From positions 1 to 51,693 of the forward strand of contig NZ_JACOFW010000027.1 of the NCBI RefSeq assembly GCF_014284305.1: 51,693 nucleotides of DNA, written 5' to 3'. This DNA comes from Affinundibacterium seohonense (lineage in GTDB: Bacteria; Pseudomonadota; Gammaproteobacteria; Burkholderiales; Burkholderiaceae_D). Below the pieces are notes generated by a model. The model made no database searches. It was not told where the DNA came from and worked only from the letters and a program-made list of their open reading frames with translations. How positions within the stretch are numbered: position 1 is the first letter of the stretch; the number at the start of each line of letters is the position of its first letter. Positions 1 to 10,200 of the stretch are shown piece after piece. A program made the position numbers and the translations under genes.

Positions 1-68
1 TTTACCAAAACCGGGGACATTCCCAGCTTCAGAGTAGAAAACCATACACTTTTTACTAGTGATAATTC

Positions 69-106
69 GTTGAGGAACAGCCCACCGCGTAGCGGTTTAG
101 TTCAAC
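69..106. other. imperfect hairpin, possibly attC-like
   Basis: An outer stem pairs GTTGA..AC (69-78, with a 3-nt bulge on the left arm) with GTTCAAC (100-106). An apical stem pairs ACCGC (84-88) with GCGGT (92-96) around a 3-nt GTA loop. Nested stems with bulged bases are typical of integron attC sites, and an integrase-like fragment lies 140 bp downstream. The flanking core does not match the canonical GTTRRRY, so the attC reading is inference only. I see nothing else in the first 245 bases that I can support. Confidence 0.25.
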
Positions 107-245
107 TTGTTTTAAAGTGAAAAAACCGAAGTTAACACAAACGTACAATTTGAGCAACACGGTTCCAACCCTCTCAAGAGGCTTATGTTTACTACTTCCT
201 TCTTGTTATACTGCATGCATATACAGCACAACAAGAGAAACCTAG

Positions 246-479
246 ATGCGAGCGGAACCGACACATCTCTTAGATCAAGTGCGCAAGAGCATATGTTATA
301 AACATTACAGTCTCGCGACAGGAAAACTGTATGTTAATTGGATCCACTTTTTATTAAGACGAAGGCCACCCCATCCAATTGATCCAACACAAACTTTACA
401 TCCCGCATTGCACAAATTTCTTGCATGCGCTTGCCATTTGATAGATAATCTAAATACGAATTGTTCTTATTTAGATTAA
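246..479 (+). pseudogene. tyrosine recombinase (integron-integrase-like) N-terminal remnant
   Basis: The 77-residue reading frame contains LLDQVRKSICYKHYSLATGK followed by LYVNWIHFLLRR near residues 8-40. This closely follows the N-terminal SAM-like core-binding domain of IntI/XerC-type recombinases, where the usual pattern is LDQVRxxIRxxHYSxRTExAYVxWI. After about residue 45 the match fades and the frame stops. The catalytic domain with its R-H-R-Y residues is absent: a TonB-family gene starts 24 bp later. This is best read as a decayed fragment left by an old integron or integrase insertion. It could also be a very short expressed protein, but no clear ribosome site is seen. Confidence 0.55.
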
Positions 480-503
480 GTCCCGACTTCAAGGCAAATC
501 ACC

Positions 504-1157
504 ATGAATACGCTGCAGGCTCCTCAACTTCCACGTCAATTTGCCACCGGTACGGTGATCACGCTTTTGCATGTGGCTTTGTTTGGTTTAATCGTATTGA
601 ATCCGGTTAAACATTTTCAGGCTGCGCCTAAGGAAACTGTCGTTTTGATGGTGCCAAGTATGTTGCCGAAGCCGGCATTGCCAGTGAATAAAGTGGTGAT
701 GGAGTCTGCGACAAAACCGAATAGCATCGCCGCACCTGTCGTCCCACAAATTGCTGTACAGCGTGAATCCCAAGATGCGATTACGGTTGCGCCTGCAGTC
801 GCTGAAATCGCTCCTCAAACGACACCTGCGCCAGTAGCACCTAGCCCAATCATTGCCAAAGCTGAGCCTGCCGGTCCTAAGGTCGTTAGCGCCGTTGAGT
901 ATATCAATGCGCCACAAGCCGACTATCCACCAATGGCGCGTCGCATGGGTGAAGAAGGTCGCGTCGTTATGCAGGTTTTAGTCAACGATAAAGGTCGCGC
1001 AGAAAAAGTCGAGATTTTGAAATCTTCTGGCTTTGCGCGTTTAGATGAGTCTGCCAAACTCGCCCTGCTACGTGCGCTTTTCAAACCGTATGTGGAAGAT
1101 GGCAAAGCAACGATGGTGTTGGCAACGGCAAGCATTAATTTTTCGCTGCGCGGCTAA
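504..1157 (+). CDS. energy transducer TonB family protein
   Basis: This 217-residue inner-membrane protein probably passes proton-motive energy to outer-membrane TonB-dependent receptors. It has a short cytoplasmic start, one membrane helix at about residues 15-34, a long Pro/Ala-rich periplasmic linker (about 40-130), and a TonB C-terminal domain (about 133-215). That domain shows YPPMARRMGEEGRVVMQVLV at 141-160, a well-kept family motif. No exbB or exbD lies beside it, so the motor subunits must be encoded elsewhere. A strong terminator follows at 1186-1215. The window also holds one TonB-dependent receptor (41786-44119) that it could serve, but that link is not shown by the sequence. Confidence 0.85.
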   Translation: MNTLQAPQLPRQFATGTVITLLHVALFGLIVLNPVKHFQAAPKETVVLMVPSMLPKPALPVNKVVMESATKPNSIAAPVVPQIAVQRESQDAITVAPAVAEIAPQTTPAPVAPSPIIAKAEPAGPKVVSAVEYINAPQADYPPMARRMGEEGRVVMQVLVNDKGRAEKVEILKSSGFARLDESAKLALLRALFKPYVEDGKATMVLATASINFSLRG

Positions 1158-1185
1158 AGAGAATTTTTGCACTTCACAAATAAAG

Positions 1186-1215
1186 AAAATGCATGTCGAG
1201 AGACATGCATTTTTT
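1186..1215. terminator. bidirectional rho-independent terminator
   Basis: A perfect stem, AAAATGCATGTC (1186-1197) with GACATGCATTTT (1202-1213), closes a 4-nt loop and is followed by T residues. The A-run on the left makes it work on the minus strand too. It sits between the converging tonB-type gene and the TPMT-like gene. Confidence 0.85.
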
Positions 1216-1248
1216 GTTGGTGCCCACTGTACAAGCGTTGGCATCAGC

Positions 1249-1869
1249 TCACTTTCGCTGCCACACTTGCCAGCGTTCTTTTCCTTCAAATACGGCTAGC
1301 GAATCACTGACTTCTTTGTCTTCCACGAGCACAAAATCATTTTGCATCAACGCGTAGAACTCGCTTGGATGGGTACGGAAAGGCGGCCCTTTTTTACTCG
1401 CATTGTCTGCATCATCGATTAAAAAATAGCCGATCAATTGTCCGCCGCTCGCTAGCAACTGCGCCCAACGGGCGACCACAGCCGAACGCTGCGTTGGCGG
1501 CAAAGCGCAAAAGAACGCACGCTCATAAATCACTGACAGTTGTGCACTCGGTGTATAGCTAAAGAAATCCGCCTGAACAATGCGATCTGCCCACGGCGAC
1601 AATTGCGCCTTCGCAGTAGCGACTGCCGCTGGTGAAAAATCGATGGCGGTCACTTGCCAACCAACTTCAGATAAAAATCCCAGCTCGTGGGCATGACCGC
1701 AACCAGGAATCAAGCACACAGGCAAACTTGACTGTGTTTGTCCGATCTGCCGCACATAATCCTGCAAATTCTGTGGCACAGCACCACGATTCCAAGGCGT
1801 AAATCCTTGTTCAAAACGCTCATCCCAAAATTCGGGATGGCTCGGATTACGACTGGCAAATTCTGGCAT
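1249..1869 (-). CDS. SAM-dependent methyltransferase, TPMT-like family
   Basis: 206 residues, close to bacterial thiopurine S-methyltransferase-like proteins. The N-terminus has FWDERFEQGFTPWNRG (about 14-29), a family hallmark, then the SAM-binding glycine motif LIPGCGHAHE (about 53-62) and an acidic ribose-contact segment (TAIDFSPAA). The start codon overlaps the ubiB stop as TAATG, so the two genes are probably translated together. The true substrate is unknown: family members act on thiol, selenium or tellurium compounds. Its constant place behind ubiB suggests co-expression rather than a proven role in ubiquinone synthesis. Confidence 0.8.
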   Translation of the reverse strand: MPEFASRNPSHPEFWDERFEQGFTPWNRGAVPQNLQDYVRQIGQTQSSLPVCLIPGCGHAHELGFLSEVGWQVTAIDFSPAAVATAKAQLSPWADRIVQADFFSYTPSAQLSVIYERAFFCALPPTQRSAVVARWAQLLASGGQLIGYFLIDDADNASKKGPPFRTHPSEFYALMQNDFVLVEDKEVSDSLAVFEGKERWQVWQRK

Positions 1870-3440
1870 TACACCACCGGCACCATGAAGAAATTCACAT
1901 ACGAAAAGGCCAGTATCACGCCTGCCACCAAACCAATGCCGAAATAAACTATCGTACGCAGCAAACTGTTGGTCGCACGTTGTTCCGCAATCAAACTCAC
2001 CAACAATGCGTCATTGTTTTTACCCTCCGCCGCTCGGCTCAAGGCTTGATGCGCGAGACGTGGTAATTGCGGGAAAATATTACTGTAACGCGGTGCTTCT
2101 GCTTTGAGCTTGTCTATCAATCCGCGCCAACCGACCTGCTCACTCATCCAGCGTTCTAAGTAAGGTTTAGCGGTCTTCCACAGATCCAAATCCGGATCTA
2201 GCTGACGTCCCAAACCTTCGATATTGAGCAAGGTTTTTTGCAGCAAAACGAGTTGCGGTTGCACTTCGACATTAAAGCGGCGTGAAGTTTGGAACAGCCG
2301 CAATAAGACCTGACCAAAAGAAATATCTTTCAATGGACGATCAAAGATAGGTTCGCAACAAGCACGCACTGCCGCCTCAAGCTCATCAACGCGCGTTTCT
2401 TTTGGCGCCCAACCAGACTCAATGTGTGCCTCGGCCACGCGCTTATAATCACGTTGAAAAAACGCTAGGAAATTCTGCGATAAATAATCTTTATCGTAAT
2501 CATTAAGCGTGCCGACAATACCAAAATCGAGCGCAATATAACGCCCTAAAGTGGCAGGCTCGATGGATACCAAAATATTCCCAGGATGCATATCCGCATG
2601 AAAGAAACCATCGCGGAAAATCTGGGTAAAGAAAATCGTCACACCATCACGCGACAACTTGGCCAGATCAACACCGGCTTCCTGCAGCTTATCGATTTGG
2701 GAAATCGGAATGCCCTTCATACGTTCCATCACAATCACGGATGAGGAGCATAAATCCCAGTACATTTCAGGTACGATCAATAAATCCGAGTCGGCAAAAT
2801 TTCGGCGCAATTGACTACCATTGGCCGCTTCGCGCATCAAATCTAATTCATCATGCAAATACTTATCAAATTCACCGACCACTTCTTTGGCTTTTAAACG
2901 TTTGCCATCCGCCCACAAAAACTCTAACCAACCAGCAGCGATTTTCATCAGGGCGACATCGCGATCGATGGTGTCTTTCATCCCAGGGCGTAAAACCTTT
3001 ACGGCGGCTTCACGACCATCTTTTAGGGTCGCAAAATGCACTTGCGCGATTGATGCAGAAGCGACTGGTACACGCTCAAAGCTAGCAAACAATTGATCAG
3101 GATGCGCGCCTAGGGACTTGGTAATTTGTGCCACCGCCAAATCAGGATCAAACGAAGGCACGCGGTCTTGTAGCAACGCCAGTTCGTTTGCGATGTCTGG
3201 TGGCATTAAGTCACGACGTGTTGACAGCACCTGACCAAACTTGACAAAAATAGGGCCCAAATCTTCTAAGGATTTACGCAAACGCTCACCACGAGGTGCA
3301 GACAAATCGCGCCAGAACAAGAGTGCTTTAATGACTTTGGCCGTGCGCGGAATCCGCAAGCCTGACATCGCGATTTCATCAATACCGTATTTCAGAACGA
3401 TGCGAACAATTTTAAACAAACGTAGGGAATTTAAAATCAT
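1869..3440 (-). CDS. ubiB: ubiquinone biosynthesis atypical kinase/ATPase UbiB
   Basis: 523 residues, the normal length for UbiB of the ABC1/ADCK family, which supports the membrane-associated ubiquinone assembly complex. Visible motifs are KFGQ at 67-70 in the family-specific KxGQ helix, an Ala-rich nucleotide loop [11 protein letters not shown] at 125-135, AVKV with the kinase lysine near 148, HADMHPGN at 291-298, and DFG at 315-317. Two hydrophobic segments close the C-terminus (about 495-523). The start overlaps the ubiJ stop as ATGA and the end overlaps the methyltransferase start, giving a tightly coupled ubiJ-ubiB-methyltransferase unit. Confidence 0.95.
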   Translation of the reverse strand: MILNSLRLFKIVRIVLKYGIDEIAMSGLRIPRTAKVIKALLFWRDLSAPRGERLRKSLEDLGPIFVKFGQVLSTRRDLMPPDIANELALLQDRVPSFDPDLAVAQITKSLGAHPDQLFASFERVPVASASIAQVHFATLKDGREAAVKVLRPGMKDTIDRDVALMKIAAGWLEFLWADGKRLKAKEVVGEFDKYLHDELDLMREAANGSQLRRNFADSDLLIVPEMYWDLCSSSVIVMERMKGIPISQIDKLQEAGVDLAKLSRDGVTIFFTQIFRDGFFHADMHPGNILVSIEPATLGRYIALDFGIVGTLNDYDKDYLSQNFLAFFQRDYKRVAEAHIESGWAPKETRVDELEAAVRACCEPIFDRPLKDISFGQVLLRLFQTSRRFNVEVQPQLVLLQKTLLNIEGLGRQLDPDLDLWKTAKPYLERWMSEQVGWRGLIDKLKAEAPRYSNIFPQLPRLAHQALSRAAEGKNNDALLVSLIAEQRATNSLLRTIVYFGIGLVAGVILAFSYVNFFMVPVV

Positions 3441-4033
3441 TGCTTAGCTACCTTCATCTTTTCTAATCGTTCTAGTCGTTTCATCAAACGCTCAACATCA
3501 TCACGGGTTTTGCTCACTTGCTCACCAAACGCACGCACCGCTTGCGGGCGCACTAACATGGGATTTTCTTCTAAAAAATATTCAGCCAGATTTTCTTGTA
3601 GGTTTTGATGTGTGCGTTTCGCGTTTTCAAGCAAACTTTTACCAGTCGCCACCATGCGCACCGCAGTCACATCGCCAAATAATTTACTCAAATCTTCTTC
3701 CGCTTCCCACCGTAAATCTTGACTCAGTTGCGACAAGGTATTGGCAAAATCAGCATCGCCTTCAATCTTGACATAAGACACCGCGCGTTCACGATTTTGT
3801 GCGATCAATGGCAAGTCAGCTGGTTTGATTTTTAAAATCACTTGGTCAGGATTCGTTTCGCTGGGGTCTTCAGCAGCCAGCAACAATCCATCTGCGCCGA
3901 CTTTGACACGCAACTGAAATAACTCGATATCAATACAAGCAGTCCTACCCGCATGTTTTTGCAGACGGGCTGCAGCCCATGGCTCTTGTGCCAACAAGTG
4001 ATTCACAAACAGGATAAATGGAGTGGAAATCAT
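3437..4033 (-). CDS. ubiJ: ubiquinone biosynthesis accessory factor UbiJ (SCP2 domain)
   Basis: About 198 residues. The SCP2-like lipid-binding domain occupies roughly residues 10-110, and a C-terminal coiled region (about 160-198) is rich in Glu, Arg and Lys. In gamma- and betaproteobacteria UbiJ binds ubiquinone intermediates for the soluble Ubi complex. I chose the ATG at 4033 (MISTPFILF). The frame can be extended 11 codons upstream, but those codons lie inside the terminator hairpin at 4041-4075 that ends the preceding gene. The stop overlaps the ubiB start (ATGA). Confidence 0.85.
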   Translation of the reverse strand: MISTPFILFVNHLLAQEPWAAARLQKHAGRTACIDIELFQLRVKVGADGLLLAAEDPSETNPDQVILKIKPADLPLIAQNRERAVSYVKIEGDADFANTLSQLSQDLRWEAEEDLSKLFGDVTAVRMVATGKSLLENAKRTHQNLQENLAEYFLEENPMLVRPQAVRAFGEQVSKTRDDVERLMKRLERLEKMKVAKQ

Positions 4034-4040
4034 AGGGATA

Positions 4041-4075
4041 AAATAAAAAACCGCGCATGACATCATGCGCGGTTC
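4041..4075 (-). terminator. rho-independent terminator after the Tim44-like gene
   Basis: A perfect 10-bp stem, CCGCGCATGA (4051-4060) with TCATGCGCGG (4063-4072), has a 2-nt loop. On the minus strand it is followed by TTTTTTATTTTA. It ends the gene at 4182-5162 and stands only about 10-20 bp ahead of the ubiJ start, so ubiJ-ubiB needs read-through or a promoter in this short space. Confidence 0.8.
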
Positions 4076-4181
4076 TTAGTTTAACAGCAAACCCTTAAAA
4101 GACCTTCAATCCGGCCAATTTCAAGCGTTTTTATCAGATACAAGTTTGTCCGAAAACAAGGCTGTACCGACATTCGACCAA

Positions 4182-5162
4182 TTAATTCAACTGCTGAATA
4201 CCAGCCAACAACCAACCACCTTGACCATTCACTGGTTTTGCCAAATTCCAAACTTCAGCAAATGCCTCAGGGTTAGTCGCGTTGCCTTCTTTGACCATAC
4301 CTGTGAATTTCACACTAGCGACATAGTCATACGCTTGGGTTTCGATGCCTAACAATTCGGCATCCAAGGTCACTACATCCGTTTCATTCTTCGCTGTACC
4401 ACGGTCTTGCAATTCCAGTTTCATTTCTGCAAACATTTCTGGTGACGTGAATTCACGAATATCATTGATATCACCACGATCCCATGCTGCTTGCAAACGA
4501 ATGTAATTTGATTTCGCATGACGCAAAAATCCTGTCACATCGAAGTCGGCTGGGATAGTCCAGTTGCCTTGATTGGCTACTGGAGCCGCATCTGCACCTG
4601 CGCCACCAAAATTCGCTGTACTAACTGAAGCCGGTGTAAATGCTTTTGGCGCATTGTCATTCGGTGCATCCACACGCGAACCGATTTCAGGTAAAGCATT
4701 GTTATTTGGCATACCAGCATACGCAGGCTGTTGGTTAAACATGCTTGGCGCATTGCCTGCTGCATTACCAGCTTTTCTGCGTGTGAAGAAACGATACGCC
4801 ATAAATGCCAACAAACCGATCGCTGCGAAAGTCAAAATTGAGCCCATCGCACTAGCCAAAGCGCCACCCATACCTAAAGAAGAGAACAAACCTGCCAACA
4901 ACGCTCCACCAATCAAACCGCCCACGATGCCTTTCCAAGGAATCGATGGCTTAGGTGGCACCGCTGGTGTTGCCGCATTTGGCGCACCTGGTTTAGCTGC
5001 TTGAGCAGGATTTGCCGCGCTTGCCGCTGGTGCTTTTTGTGTCACATTATTTGATTGACGTCCAAAAGAGCCTTTCTTACCCATACGCTGTGCTTCAGCA
5101 TCCGCAACCACCATGGTTGTCGCACCGAACAACAAAGCGACACTTAATAAAATATGTTTCAT
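4182..5162 (-). CDS. Tim44-like domain protein, membrane-anchored
   Basis: 326 residues. It starts with a signal-like segment (MKHILLSVALLFGATTMVVADAE is the region, cut near residue 22). A Pro/Ala-rich low-complexity stretch follows (about 35-75), then two hydrophobic helices rich in Gly and Leu (about 80-130). The Tim44-like domain occupies about 210-326, with FDVTGFLRHAKSNYIRLQAA and DRGDINDIREF typical of the family. The start at 5162 has an AAGGAG ribosome site 7 nt away. An 11-codon extension upstream lacks one. Bacterial Tim44-like proteins are thought to act at the inner membrane, but the function is not settled. It commonly sits between ubiE and ubiJ in Burkholderiales. Confidence 0.8.
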   Translation of the reverse strand: MKHILLSVALLFGATTMVVADAEAQRMGKKGSFGRQSNNVTQKAPAASAANPAQAAKPGAPNAATPAVPPKPSIPWKGIVGGLIGGALLAGLFSSLGMGGALASAMGSILTFAAIGLLAFMAYRFFTRRKAGNAAGNAPSMFNQQPAYAGMPNNNALPEIGSRVDAPNDNAPKAFTPASVSTANFGGAGADAAPVANQGNWTIPADFDVTGFLRHAKSNYIRLQAAWDRGDINDIREFTSPEMFAEMKLELQDRGTAKNETDVVTLDAELLGIETQAYDYVASVKFTGMVKEGNATNPEAFAEVWNLAKPVNGQGGWLLAGIQQLN

Positions 5163-5262
5163 ACAAATCTCCTTTTTATACTGCAAACTGTACACAAACT
5201 ATCCGAACCGTTTTCAAACCACTTACAAACCTTCAGCAATCAATCTGTTTTGATCGACTGCC

Positions 5263-6021
5263 TTACAATTTAATTCCTGTGTGCAAAGCCGCCACACCTG
5301 CGGTCAAATTAAAATACTCAACGCGCTCCAAACCAGCTTCTTGCATCATGCCTTTCAGGGTTTCCTGATCGGGGTGCATGCGTATCGATTCAGCTAAATA
5401 ACGATAACTGTCCGCATCATTCGCAATCTTTTGTCCCAACCAAGGCAGCACCTTGAATGAATAGACGTCATACGGTTTTTGCAAGGCATCAGGGACTTTA
5501 GAAAATTCCAACACCAACAATTTTCCGCCTGGCTTCAAGACCCGACGCATTTCCGCAAGCGCCTGATCTTTGTGCGTCATGTTACGCAAACCAAATGCGA
5601 CACTAACGCGATCAAAATAATTGTCTGGAAACGGTAATTTCTCCGCATCACATAACAAAGTTGGGGTAATCAAACCTTTGTTCAAGAGACGATCACGACC
5701 TACGCGCAACATCGACTCATTGATATCGGTATGCCAGACTTCACCCGTTTTTCCTGCCTGCTTTACAAATTCTTTAGCCAGATCACCGGTTCCACCGGCA
5801 ATATCGAGCACCTTGAATCCGGGCCGTATGCCTGCTTGCGCAACCGTGAAGATCTTCCAAACACGGTGCAAGCCAGCGGACATCAGATCATTCATGACAT
5901 CGTATTTGGCTGCAACAGAATGGAATACTTCTGCCACTTTATGGACTTTTTCTTCTTCGGCGACCGTGGTGTAGCCGAAATGGGTAGTCGACCCATCTAC
6001 TTTGTTTGCTTGCTCGCTCAT
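5263..6021 (-). CDS. ubiE: bifunctional demethylmenaquinone/ubiquinone C-methyltransferase UbiE
   Basis: 252 residues, the usual UbiE length. It performs C-methylation in ubiquinone (and menaquinone) biosynthesis using SAM. Seen in the protein: [19 protein letters not shown] near residue 16, then [17 protein letters not shown] (about 40-56), the SAM-binding [12 protein letters not shown] (about 70-81), and the C-terminal [15 protein letters not shown] found in nearly all UbiE proteins. It heads the ubi group, with separate short gaps rather than overlaps to its neighbours on both sides. Confidence 0.95.
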   Translation of the reverse strand: MSEQANKVDGSTTHFGYTTVAEEEKVHKVAEVFHSVAAKYDVMNDLMSAGLHRVWKIFTVAQAGIRPGFKVLDIAGGTGDLAKEFVKQAGKTGEVWHTDINESMLRVGRDRLLNKGLITPTLLCDAEKLPFPDNYFDRVSVAFGLRNMTHKDQALAEMRRVLKPGGKLLVLEFSKVPDALQKPYDVYSFKVLPWLGQKIANDADSYRYLAESIRMHPDQETLKGMMQEAGLERVEYFNLTAGVAALHTGIKL

Positions 6022-6192
6022 CTTGATAATCTGCAGAGAATGAAAGATTATGATTTCTACGCATTGCTTCAGACTTGTCGACGAGACTGAAGCCGCGTTG
6101 TTAGAAATCGACAGGCGCGATTATAGAGCTGAATCAGGAATCTGATCAGCACCTAGCGCGATAATTCGTCGGTAGAAATTTCAAAAAATTAC

Positions 6193-6624
6193 CTACGAAC
6201 CGCATTTTGATCCGGTTTTAGGTGCAGGAATGGCGTCACGCCCCTCTTCGCCAGCATAACCAGCGGCTTGCAGGCGTGCTAAATAGTCTTGCCACAATGC
6301 TGCCTGATGCATGCCCAACCAATACAAGTATTCCCAAGTAAAGATACCTGTGCTGTGATCATCGGTGAAAATCGGTTTAATCGCGTAATTACCCACCGGT
6401 TCGATGCCAGTAATGCTGACCAAGCGTTTGCCAATTTGTAAAACCTCTTGCCCTTCGCCATGACCGCGTACTTCGGCTGAGGGTGAATACACGCGCATTA
6501 ATTCAAATGGCAGCTCAAAACGTTTGCCGTCATCAAATTCGACTTCCAACAAACGCGATATGGTTCTGGCGTTCAGCGCTGTTGGATGGATTTTATGGGA
6601 AATTGGTGGTGGTAGTTGGTTCAT
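6193..6624 (-). CDS. DUF971 (gamma-butyrobetaine hydroxylase N-terminal-like) protein
   Basis: 143 residues forming one compact DUF971 domain. It shows the family pattern RLLEVEFDDGKRFELPFELMR (about 24-44), RVYSPSAEVRGHG, a central VGNYAIKPIFTDDHSTGIFTW (about 77-97) and EYLYWLG. The domain is also found at the N-terminus of gamma-butyrobetaine hydroxylase, and stand-alone copies are often near ubiE or Fe-S genes. Its role is unknown. It is transcribed with ubiE, 171 bp upstream of it. Confidence 0.8.
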   Translation of the reverse strand: MNQLPPPISHKIHPTALNARTISRLLEVEFDDGKRFELPFELMRVYSPSAEVRGHGEGQEVLQIGKRLVSITGIEPVGNYAIKPIFTDDHSTGIFTWEYLYWLGMHQAALWQDYLARLQAAGYAGEEGRDAIPAPKTGSKCGS

Positions 6625-6679
6625 GATTTTCTTATTTGATGGGTAATCAATTCAATTGGCTGCAGACTCGATCACTGTC

Positions 6680-6758
6680 ATTCCTGCGCGCTTTTGGCAG
6701 GAATCCAGCGTCTTTCGTTGATCAAGCAACGCCAATGGGCTCCTGCCTTCGCAGGAGC
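6680..6758. repeat. two adjacent intergenic hairpin repeats
   Basis: The first pairs ATTCCTGC (6680-6687) with GCAGGAAT (6697-6704). The second pairs GCTCCTGC (6739-6746) with GCAGGAGC (6751-6758) around a CTTC loop. Both lie between DUF971 and the HIT gene. The arms resemble each other, and the arrangement looks like REP-type intergenic palindromes. They lack a T-run, so terminator use is doubtful. Confidence 0.5.
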
Positions 6759-6784
6759 GACAGCTAATGTTTCCTTAAAATAAT

Positions 6785-7201
6785 TTAAGTCGCAAACTCA
6801 CGTCGCAGAACTTCACGCAATTCGGGCAATAAAGCACGTTTCGTCTCAACTTCCGCAGAAACTCTATCCGTGGCCGCCCACACAGGATTCGGAAAGTGCG
6901 CGTCATCCTGATAACGTGGAATCACATGCCAATGCAGATGCGGCACCATATTACCTAAGCTTGCGAGATTGATTTTATGCGGCAGCATGACATCGCGTAT
7001 CGCTTGTTCCACTTTGCAAACCGCTTGCATCAATGCGGAACGATCCACGATGGCTAAATCGGTCATTTCTTTAACATGCGCATTCCAGATCACACGGCAA
7101 AAACCAGGGTAGTTCGCGTCATCAACCAAGATCACGCGGAATTTAGGCGCGTTGACGATAACATCCTCATGTTTAGCAACACATAATTCGCAATCAGCCA
7201 T
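6785..7201 (-). CDS. HIT family hydrolase
   Basis: 138 residues with the histidine triad HLHWHVIPRY at about 89-98. The HxHxH motif carries the nucleophilic histidine that attacks nucleotide phosphates. An N-terminal CELC (about 4-7) could bind metal, as in some HIT proteins. The start codon overlaps the stop of the large oxidoreductase gene as TAATG, so the two are probably co-translated. The substrate is unknown. Family members cleave dinucleotide or nucleoside phosphoramidate bonds. Confidence 0.85.
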   Translation of the reverse strand: MADCELCVAKHEDVIVNAPKFRVILVDDANYPGFCRVIWNAHVKEMTDLAIVDRSALMQAVCKVEQAIRDVMLPHKINLASLGNMVPHLHWHVIPRYQDDAHFPNPVWAATDRVSAEVETKRALLPELREVLRREFAT

Positions 7202-10200
7202 TACACCAACACCCTTTCAATACCGCCGTTATTCGCATTAGCCACATATTCTGGCATCCAATTCTCCCCCAAAATATGTTTGGCCATCTCGACCACAATA
7301 TAATCCGCCGTCGTAGCGGAGTCTTCGTTATAGCGCGACAAACCTTGCAAACAAGCCGGGCACGAGGTCAAGATTTTTACGTCACCATCAAAACCATCCG
7401 CACGTAATTTATCCGCACCTTTGAGCATTTCCTCTTCTTTGCGGAAACGAATTTGTGTGGAAATATCCGGACGCGACACGGCTAAAGTTCCAGCCTCACC
7501 GCAGCACCGATCATTCTTCTCAATCTTGGTGTCATCCACGGTCGTGATCAACGCATTCACCGTTTTCAACGGGTCTTGCAATTTCATCGGCGTATGGCAA
7601 GGGTCGTGATACATATAGCGTGTGCCATTGACAGCTGCCAGCTTCACGTCTTTCTCCAACAAGTATTCGTGAATATCGATAATGCGCGAACCCGGGAAAA
7701 TTTTATCGAACTCATAGCCTTGGATTTGGTCGTAGCAAGTGCCGCAAGAGACCACCACAGTTTTGATATCGAGGTAATTCAGGGTATTTGCCATGCGATG
7801 AAATAGCACTCGATTATCGGTGATAATTTTTTCGGCTTTATCAAATTGACCTGCACTGCGTTGCGGATAGCCACAGCACAAATAACCTGGCGGCAAAACG
7901 GTTTGTACGCCAACATTCCACAACATGGCCTGCGTTGCCAAGCCAACTTGTGAAAACAGACGTTCTGAGCCACAGCCGGGGAAATAAAACACCGCTTCGG
8001 TATCTGAAGTCGTCGTCTTCGGATTGCGGATGATAGGAACAATTTTATCGTCTTCAATATCCAACAAGGCGCGTGCCGTTTTCTTCGGCAAATTGCCTGG
8101 CATTTTCTTATTGATGAAGTGAATCACTTGCTCCTTCATCGCTGGTTTACCGATACTTGCCGGTGGTGCTTTAGTTTGTTTCTTCGCGAATTTTTTGAGC
8201 AAAGTGTTGCCCCAGCGTTGAGCGCTCACACCCATGCCAAAGATGACCTGACGTGCTGCCTTAATCGTAGCAGGGTCTTTCGCATTCAAGAAAAACATCG
8301 CAGATGCAGTGCCAGGATTAAAGGACTTTTTATCCATCTTGCGCAAGAGATTGCGCATGTTCATGGAGACATCGCCAAAATCAATATCGACTGGACATGG
8401 CGTGACGCACTTGTGGCAAACCGTGCAGTGATCGGCCACATCTTCGAACTCTTCCCAATGTTTAATGGAAATACCGCGACGTGTTTGCTCTTCGTACAGG
8501 AAGGCTTCTACCAACAAGGATGTCGCCAAAATTTTATTGCGAGGCGAGTACAATAAATTGGCACGAGGCACGTGAGTGGCACAGACAGGCTTGCACTTAC
8601 CGCAACGTAGGCAGTCTTTCACGCTATTGGCGATCGCACCGATATCACTTTGTTGCATGATCAGGGATTCATGCCCCATCAAGCCAAACGAAGGCGTGTA
8701 AGCATTACGCAAATCGGCCGCAAATTCAGGTAAATTTAAAAGCTTACCTTTATTGAAGCGCCCTTCTGGATCGATACGCAATTTATACGCACGGAAATCT
8801 TTAATTTCGTCTTCGGTCAAAAACTCTAACTTGGTAATACCGATACCGTGTTCGCCCGAAATCACACCATTTAAAGAACGTGCCAACACCATGATCCGTG
8901 CAACCGCATGATGCGCGACTTGCAGCATGTCGTAGTCGTCTGAATTAACAGGCAAATTCGTATGCACATTGCCGTCACCCGCATGCATGTGCAATGCGAC
9001 GAAGACGCGACTACGCAATACTTTTTTATGTATCGCGGTGCATTCATCCAAGATTAATTTGAAAGCCGCACCATTGAAAATCTGGCGCAGCAGCGCACGC
9101 ACTTCGGTTTTCCAAGAGACGCGGATAGTGCGATCTTGCACCACGTCAAACAAAGTCGCATCAGGCTGTTTTTGCAGACGTTGTTCGAACACGAAGTCGA
9201 GTTTATCCAATCCCAATTTACTCAATTCAACACGCGCATCGCGCAAGGGTTGATCGAGTTGCGTCAACAAATACGTCCAGCGCGCTTGTATCTCACTCAG
9301 CAATTGATCAGCTTGCGAAACGCGATCTTCGAGTAATTCTGCGGCGGGAATATCGTCGCCATCGGCGTCTTCGCTCTTACCCAAAGGCAGATTGCCGCGC
9401 AACACAAACTCTTTCAAAGCGGCGACACATGCCAGTTTATTTTGGATCGAGAGTTCAATATTGATTCGTTCGATACCGTCGGTGTATTCGCCCATACGGT
9501 CGAGCGGAATCACCACGTCTTCATTAATCTTAAACGCATTGGTGTGTTTAGAAATCGCGGCTGTTTTTGCGCGATCTAACCAGAATTTTTTACGTGCTTC
9601 CGGACTGACAGCAACGAAGCCTTCACCGACGCGGGCGTTCGCCATGCGGATCACTTCAGATGCTGCTTGCGCGACCGCATTTTCATCATCACCAACGATG
9701 TCGCCAAACAGCGCCATCTTGGGAATCACACCGCGTTTTGATTTAGTGGTGTAGCCAACCGCTTTCAAATAGCGTTCATCCAGATGTTCAAGACCTGCGA
9801 GAATCGCGCCACCTTTTTTAGTTTCACCATCGAGATAATCTTTGATCTCAACAATGCTAGGAATCGCATCGCGTGCTTGTCCGAAAAACTCCAAACAAAC
9901 TGTGCGGGCGAATTTCGGCATCTTGTGCAAAATCCAGCGCGCGGATGTAATCAAGCCATCGCAACCTTCTTTCTGTACACCTGGCAAACCCGCGAGGAAT
10001 TTGTCGGTCACGTCCTTACCCAAGCCTTCTTTGCGGAAGGTGCGTCCTGGGATATTTAAGAACTCCGTTTTGAAGGGGGTTTTCTCACCAGGATGTGTCC
10101 ATTCCAATTGGAATTTAGCCAATTCGATATCATGAATTTTGCCGAAATTGTGTTCAAGACGTGTGACTTCCAGCCAATCACCATTCGGATCAACCATGCG

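Noticed and set aside
4034..4066. 11-codon extension of ubiJ
   Set aside because: These codons lie in the terminator hairpin of the preceding gene.
8119..8556. 145-codon frame antisense to the FAD/Fe-S gene
   Set aside because: Its composition follows codon bias of the opposite strand. The minus-strand protein has clear Fe-S motifs across the same interval.
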